Shown: piece after piece, positions 6,539-8,035 of the stretch | Layout of the letters: each line of letters starts with the position of its first letter | Position numbering within the stretch: the first letter of the stretch is position 1 | Source of the DNA: an uncultured Treponema sp. | Lineage (GTDB): Bacteria; Spirochaetota; Spirochaetia; Treponematales; Treponemataceae | Reading direction: 5' to 3' | NCBI RefSeq assembly: GCF_938029485.1 | Contig: NZ_CALHGC010000027.1 | Span: 1-8,035 of the forward strand | Length of the DNA stretch: 8,035 nt | Notes under the pieces: model-generated | What the model saw: only the letters and a program-made list of their open reading frames with translations | What the model was told of the DNA's origin: nothing | Databases searched by the model: none | Translations under genes and position numbers: made by a program

Positions 6539-8035
6539 CTAGAACGCTGCGTTCCGTGCTTCTCTCCGCGCGAGTATGCGCTGGATAAAGATGGAAGCGA
6601 CAAAGATACCGACGCCGGCGAGGTCGGTTAGTAAGGCGCTGTCGATAAGTAAGAATGCTCCGGCCAGCATAAGCAGCCGCATCAGAATATTCACCTTGGT
6701 ATGGAAATATCCTTCTACTGCGGCGCTGATTAAAAAGACACCGACGCACGCGGTAATCGCAACTTGAATTCCCTGAATAATATTCGTATTCATCAATAAC
6801 AGCTGATTATTATAGACGAACATATACGGGATGATAAAACCGGCAAGCGCCAGCTTAATGGACACAATGCCCGTCTTCATCGGATTACCGCCCGATATAC
6901 CTGCCGCGGCAAATGAGGCAAGTGCAACCGGCGGTGTAATATTGGCGAACATCGCAAAATAGAAACAGAACAGGTGAGCTGCCAAAGGCGCAATCCCCAG
7001 CTCTATCAGCGCGGGAGCCGCAATCGTTACCGTAATGATATACGCAGGAATACTCGGTAAGCCCATACCAAGCAGCATACAGGTAACCATCGTAAAGACG
7101 AGCGTCAGCAACAAACTCTTTCCGCCGAGCGAGATAATCGCGCTTGCCATATTGATGGTAAAGCCGGTTAAGCTCGACACACCGATAACAATACCGACAC
7201 AGGCACACGCAATCGCAACCGATACCGTCGATTTTGCCGAAGCGACAAACGCATCTTCTATATCTTTTAAACTCATGCGCGTTTCTTTTTTAAGCTGCGC
7301 AATAACGATTGTTAAAAGGATCGTTAAAAAAGCACCTTTGATAACGGTATAACCGCTAAAGAACAGCATATACACCAAGAATAAAATCGGAATGGTCAGA
7401 TGCCAGTACATCTTCAGCGTTTCTTTTACCTTAGGCAGCTGGTCTTTCGGCATACCGTCGAGTTTATCCTTCGACGCGCGCAGCTGAATTTGAAAGATAA
7501 TACCCAAATAGTAAATCAGCGCGGGGATGGCTGCCGCAACGACAATCTCCTTGTACTTAATACCGAGCGTTTCCGCCATAATAAAAGCAGCAGCGCCCAT
7601 AATCGGCGGTAAGAGCTGTCCACCTACTGAAGCGGTTGACGAAACCGCGCCGGCAAATTCTTTGCTGTATCCGATTTTTTTCATTAAAGGAATGGTAAAC
7701 GAACCGGTTGTAACGACATTCGCAATTGCCGACCCGTTAATACTTCCCAGTAACCCAGCCGCAATAACGGCTACCTTTGCAGGGCCGCCTTTAGTATGCC
7801 CGGCCAAACCGATAGCGATATCGTTAAAGAATTTCCCCATTCCGCACTTATTCATAATCTCGCCGAATACGATGAATAAGAAAATATACGTTGAAGAAAC
7901 GTTGACCGATGTTCCGTAAATACCTTCGGTGTTTGAAAAGAGGTGCCCAATCAGTTTAGGCCATTTAAAGCCTCTATGCAGGAACAGCCCCGGTACGTTT
8001 ATCGGAATCAGCCCTTGGCGGGCGCCCATCAGCGC
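6539..8035 (-). CDS. TRAP transporter fused permease (DctQM type, TAXI family), 5' end outside the window
   Basis: Membrane subunit of a cation-driven tripartite uptake system that works with a periplasmic substrate-binding protein; the substrate cannot be told. The reading frame is open to the right edge, so the visible 498 residues are the C-terminal part of a protein that in the fused 4TM/12TM family is usually over 600 residues. The Met at 8029 is not the start: codons for Leu and Ala precede it in frame. Family motifs seen, in visible numbering: GGPAKVAV (about 83-90), GSINGSAIANVVTTG (about 97-111), GGQLLPPIMGAAAFIMAE (about 138-155), LTGF (about 289-292), LGMGLPSIPAY (about 322-332), AAHLFCFYFAM (about 352-362) and ITPPVALASFAAA (about 366-378). 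At least ten hydrophobic helices follow one another, and the C-terminus is basic (RILARREAR). A TAXI binding-protein gene would be expected upstream, beyond the window. copA begins 52 bases after the stop. Confidence 0.92.
   Translation of the reverse strand, partial: ALMGARQGLIPINVPGLFLHRGFKWPKLIGHLFSNTEGIYGTSVNVSSTYIFLFIVFGEIMNKCGMGKFFNDIAIGLAGHTKGGPAKVAVIAAGLLGSINGSAIANVVTTGSFTIPLMKKIGYSKEFAGAVSSTASVGGQLLPPIMGAAAFIMAETLGIKYKEIVVAAAIPALIYYLGIIFQIQLRASKDKLDGMPKDQLPKVKETLKMYWHLTIPILFLVYMLFFSGYTVIKGAFLTILLTIVIAQLKKETRMSLKDIEDAFVASAKSTVSVAIACACVGIVIGVSSLTGFTINMASAIISLGGKSLLLTLVFTMVTCMLLGMGLPSIPAYIITVTIAAPALIELGIAPLAAHLFCFYFAMFANITPPVALASFAAAGISGGNPMKTGIVSIKLALAGFIIPYMFVYNNQLLLMNTNIIQGIQVAITACVGVFLISAAVEGYFHTKVNILMRLLMLAGAFLLIDSALLTDLAGVGIFVASIFIQRILARREARNAAF

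Noticed and set aside
6487..6603. Longer copA form starting at 6603
   Set aside because: It would overlap the end of the TRAP gene by 65 bases and add 39 residues with no resemblance to the family. The Met at 6486 lies ten residues before the GMSCAAC motif, as is normal for this domain.
6885..7208. 107-codon minus-strand ORF within the TRAP gene
   Set aside because: It is an out-of-frame shadow of the conserved TRAP motifs, with Cys/Tyr/Arg-rich composition typical of frame artefacts.

Overview
The window looks like chromosomal DNA of a host-associated spirochaete of the Treponema type. This rests on the mix of genes: a membrane chemoreceptor of the kind treponemes carry in many copies, an LptA/LptB pair, a fused TAXI-type TRAP permease and an ATP-driven copper exporter. 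Base composition is moderate and uneven: the first 1.4 kb is clearly AT-richer (about 40% GC in a 60-base sample) than the copper ATPase gene. The genus is an inference from gene style; there is no rRNA or other marker here.

Layout. Positions 1-1395 (minus) hold the N-terminal 465 residues of a methyl-accepting chemotaxis protein that runs off the left edge. A 123-base divergent spacer follows, then exodeoxyribonuclease III (1519-2310, plus). Its stop codon overlaps by 11 bases the end of a convergent minus-strand block. Read in its own direction, that block is: the C-terminal two thirds or so of a fused TRAP permease (window end to 6539), the Cu+ P-type ATPase copA (6486-3796), an LptA/OstA-family periplasmic protein (3771-3061) and the ABC ATPase LptB (3064-2300). 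Spacing is tight: 52 bases from TRAP to copA, 24 from copA to lptA, and a 4-base ATGA overlap from lptA to lptB. copA, lptA and lptB are probably one transcription unit.

The most interesting locus is copA. The ATPase carries a CAAC-type metal-binding domain at its N-terminus. At its C-terminus, after a Cys/His-containing linker, it carries a complete 69-residue CopZ-like domain with a chaperone-type CGHC motif. That last domain begins at an in-frame ATG with an AAGGAG Shine-Dalgarno sequence nine bases upstream, so the gene may make both a CopA-CopZ fusion and free CopZ chaperone. In front of copA, a 9-3-9 inverted repeat lies between, and partly over, the -35 and -10 elements of a good sigma-70 promoter. 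It is a strong operator candidate, and the spacing predicts a start of transcription at, or within a few bases of, the copA ATG.

Taken together, the genes serve sensing (MCP), DNA repair (ExoA), solute uptake (TRAP), copper efflux and trafficking (CopA/CopZ), and envelope lipid transport (LptA/LptB). There are no tRNA or rRNA genes, CRISPR arrays, insertion sequences or convincing intrinsic terminators. No gene-free stretch exceeds 300 bases.
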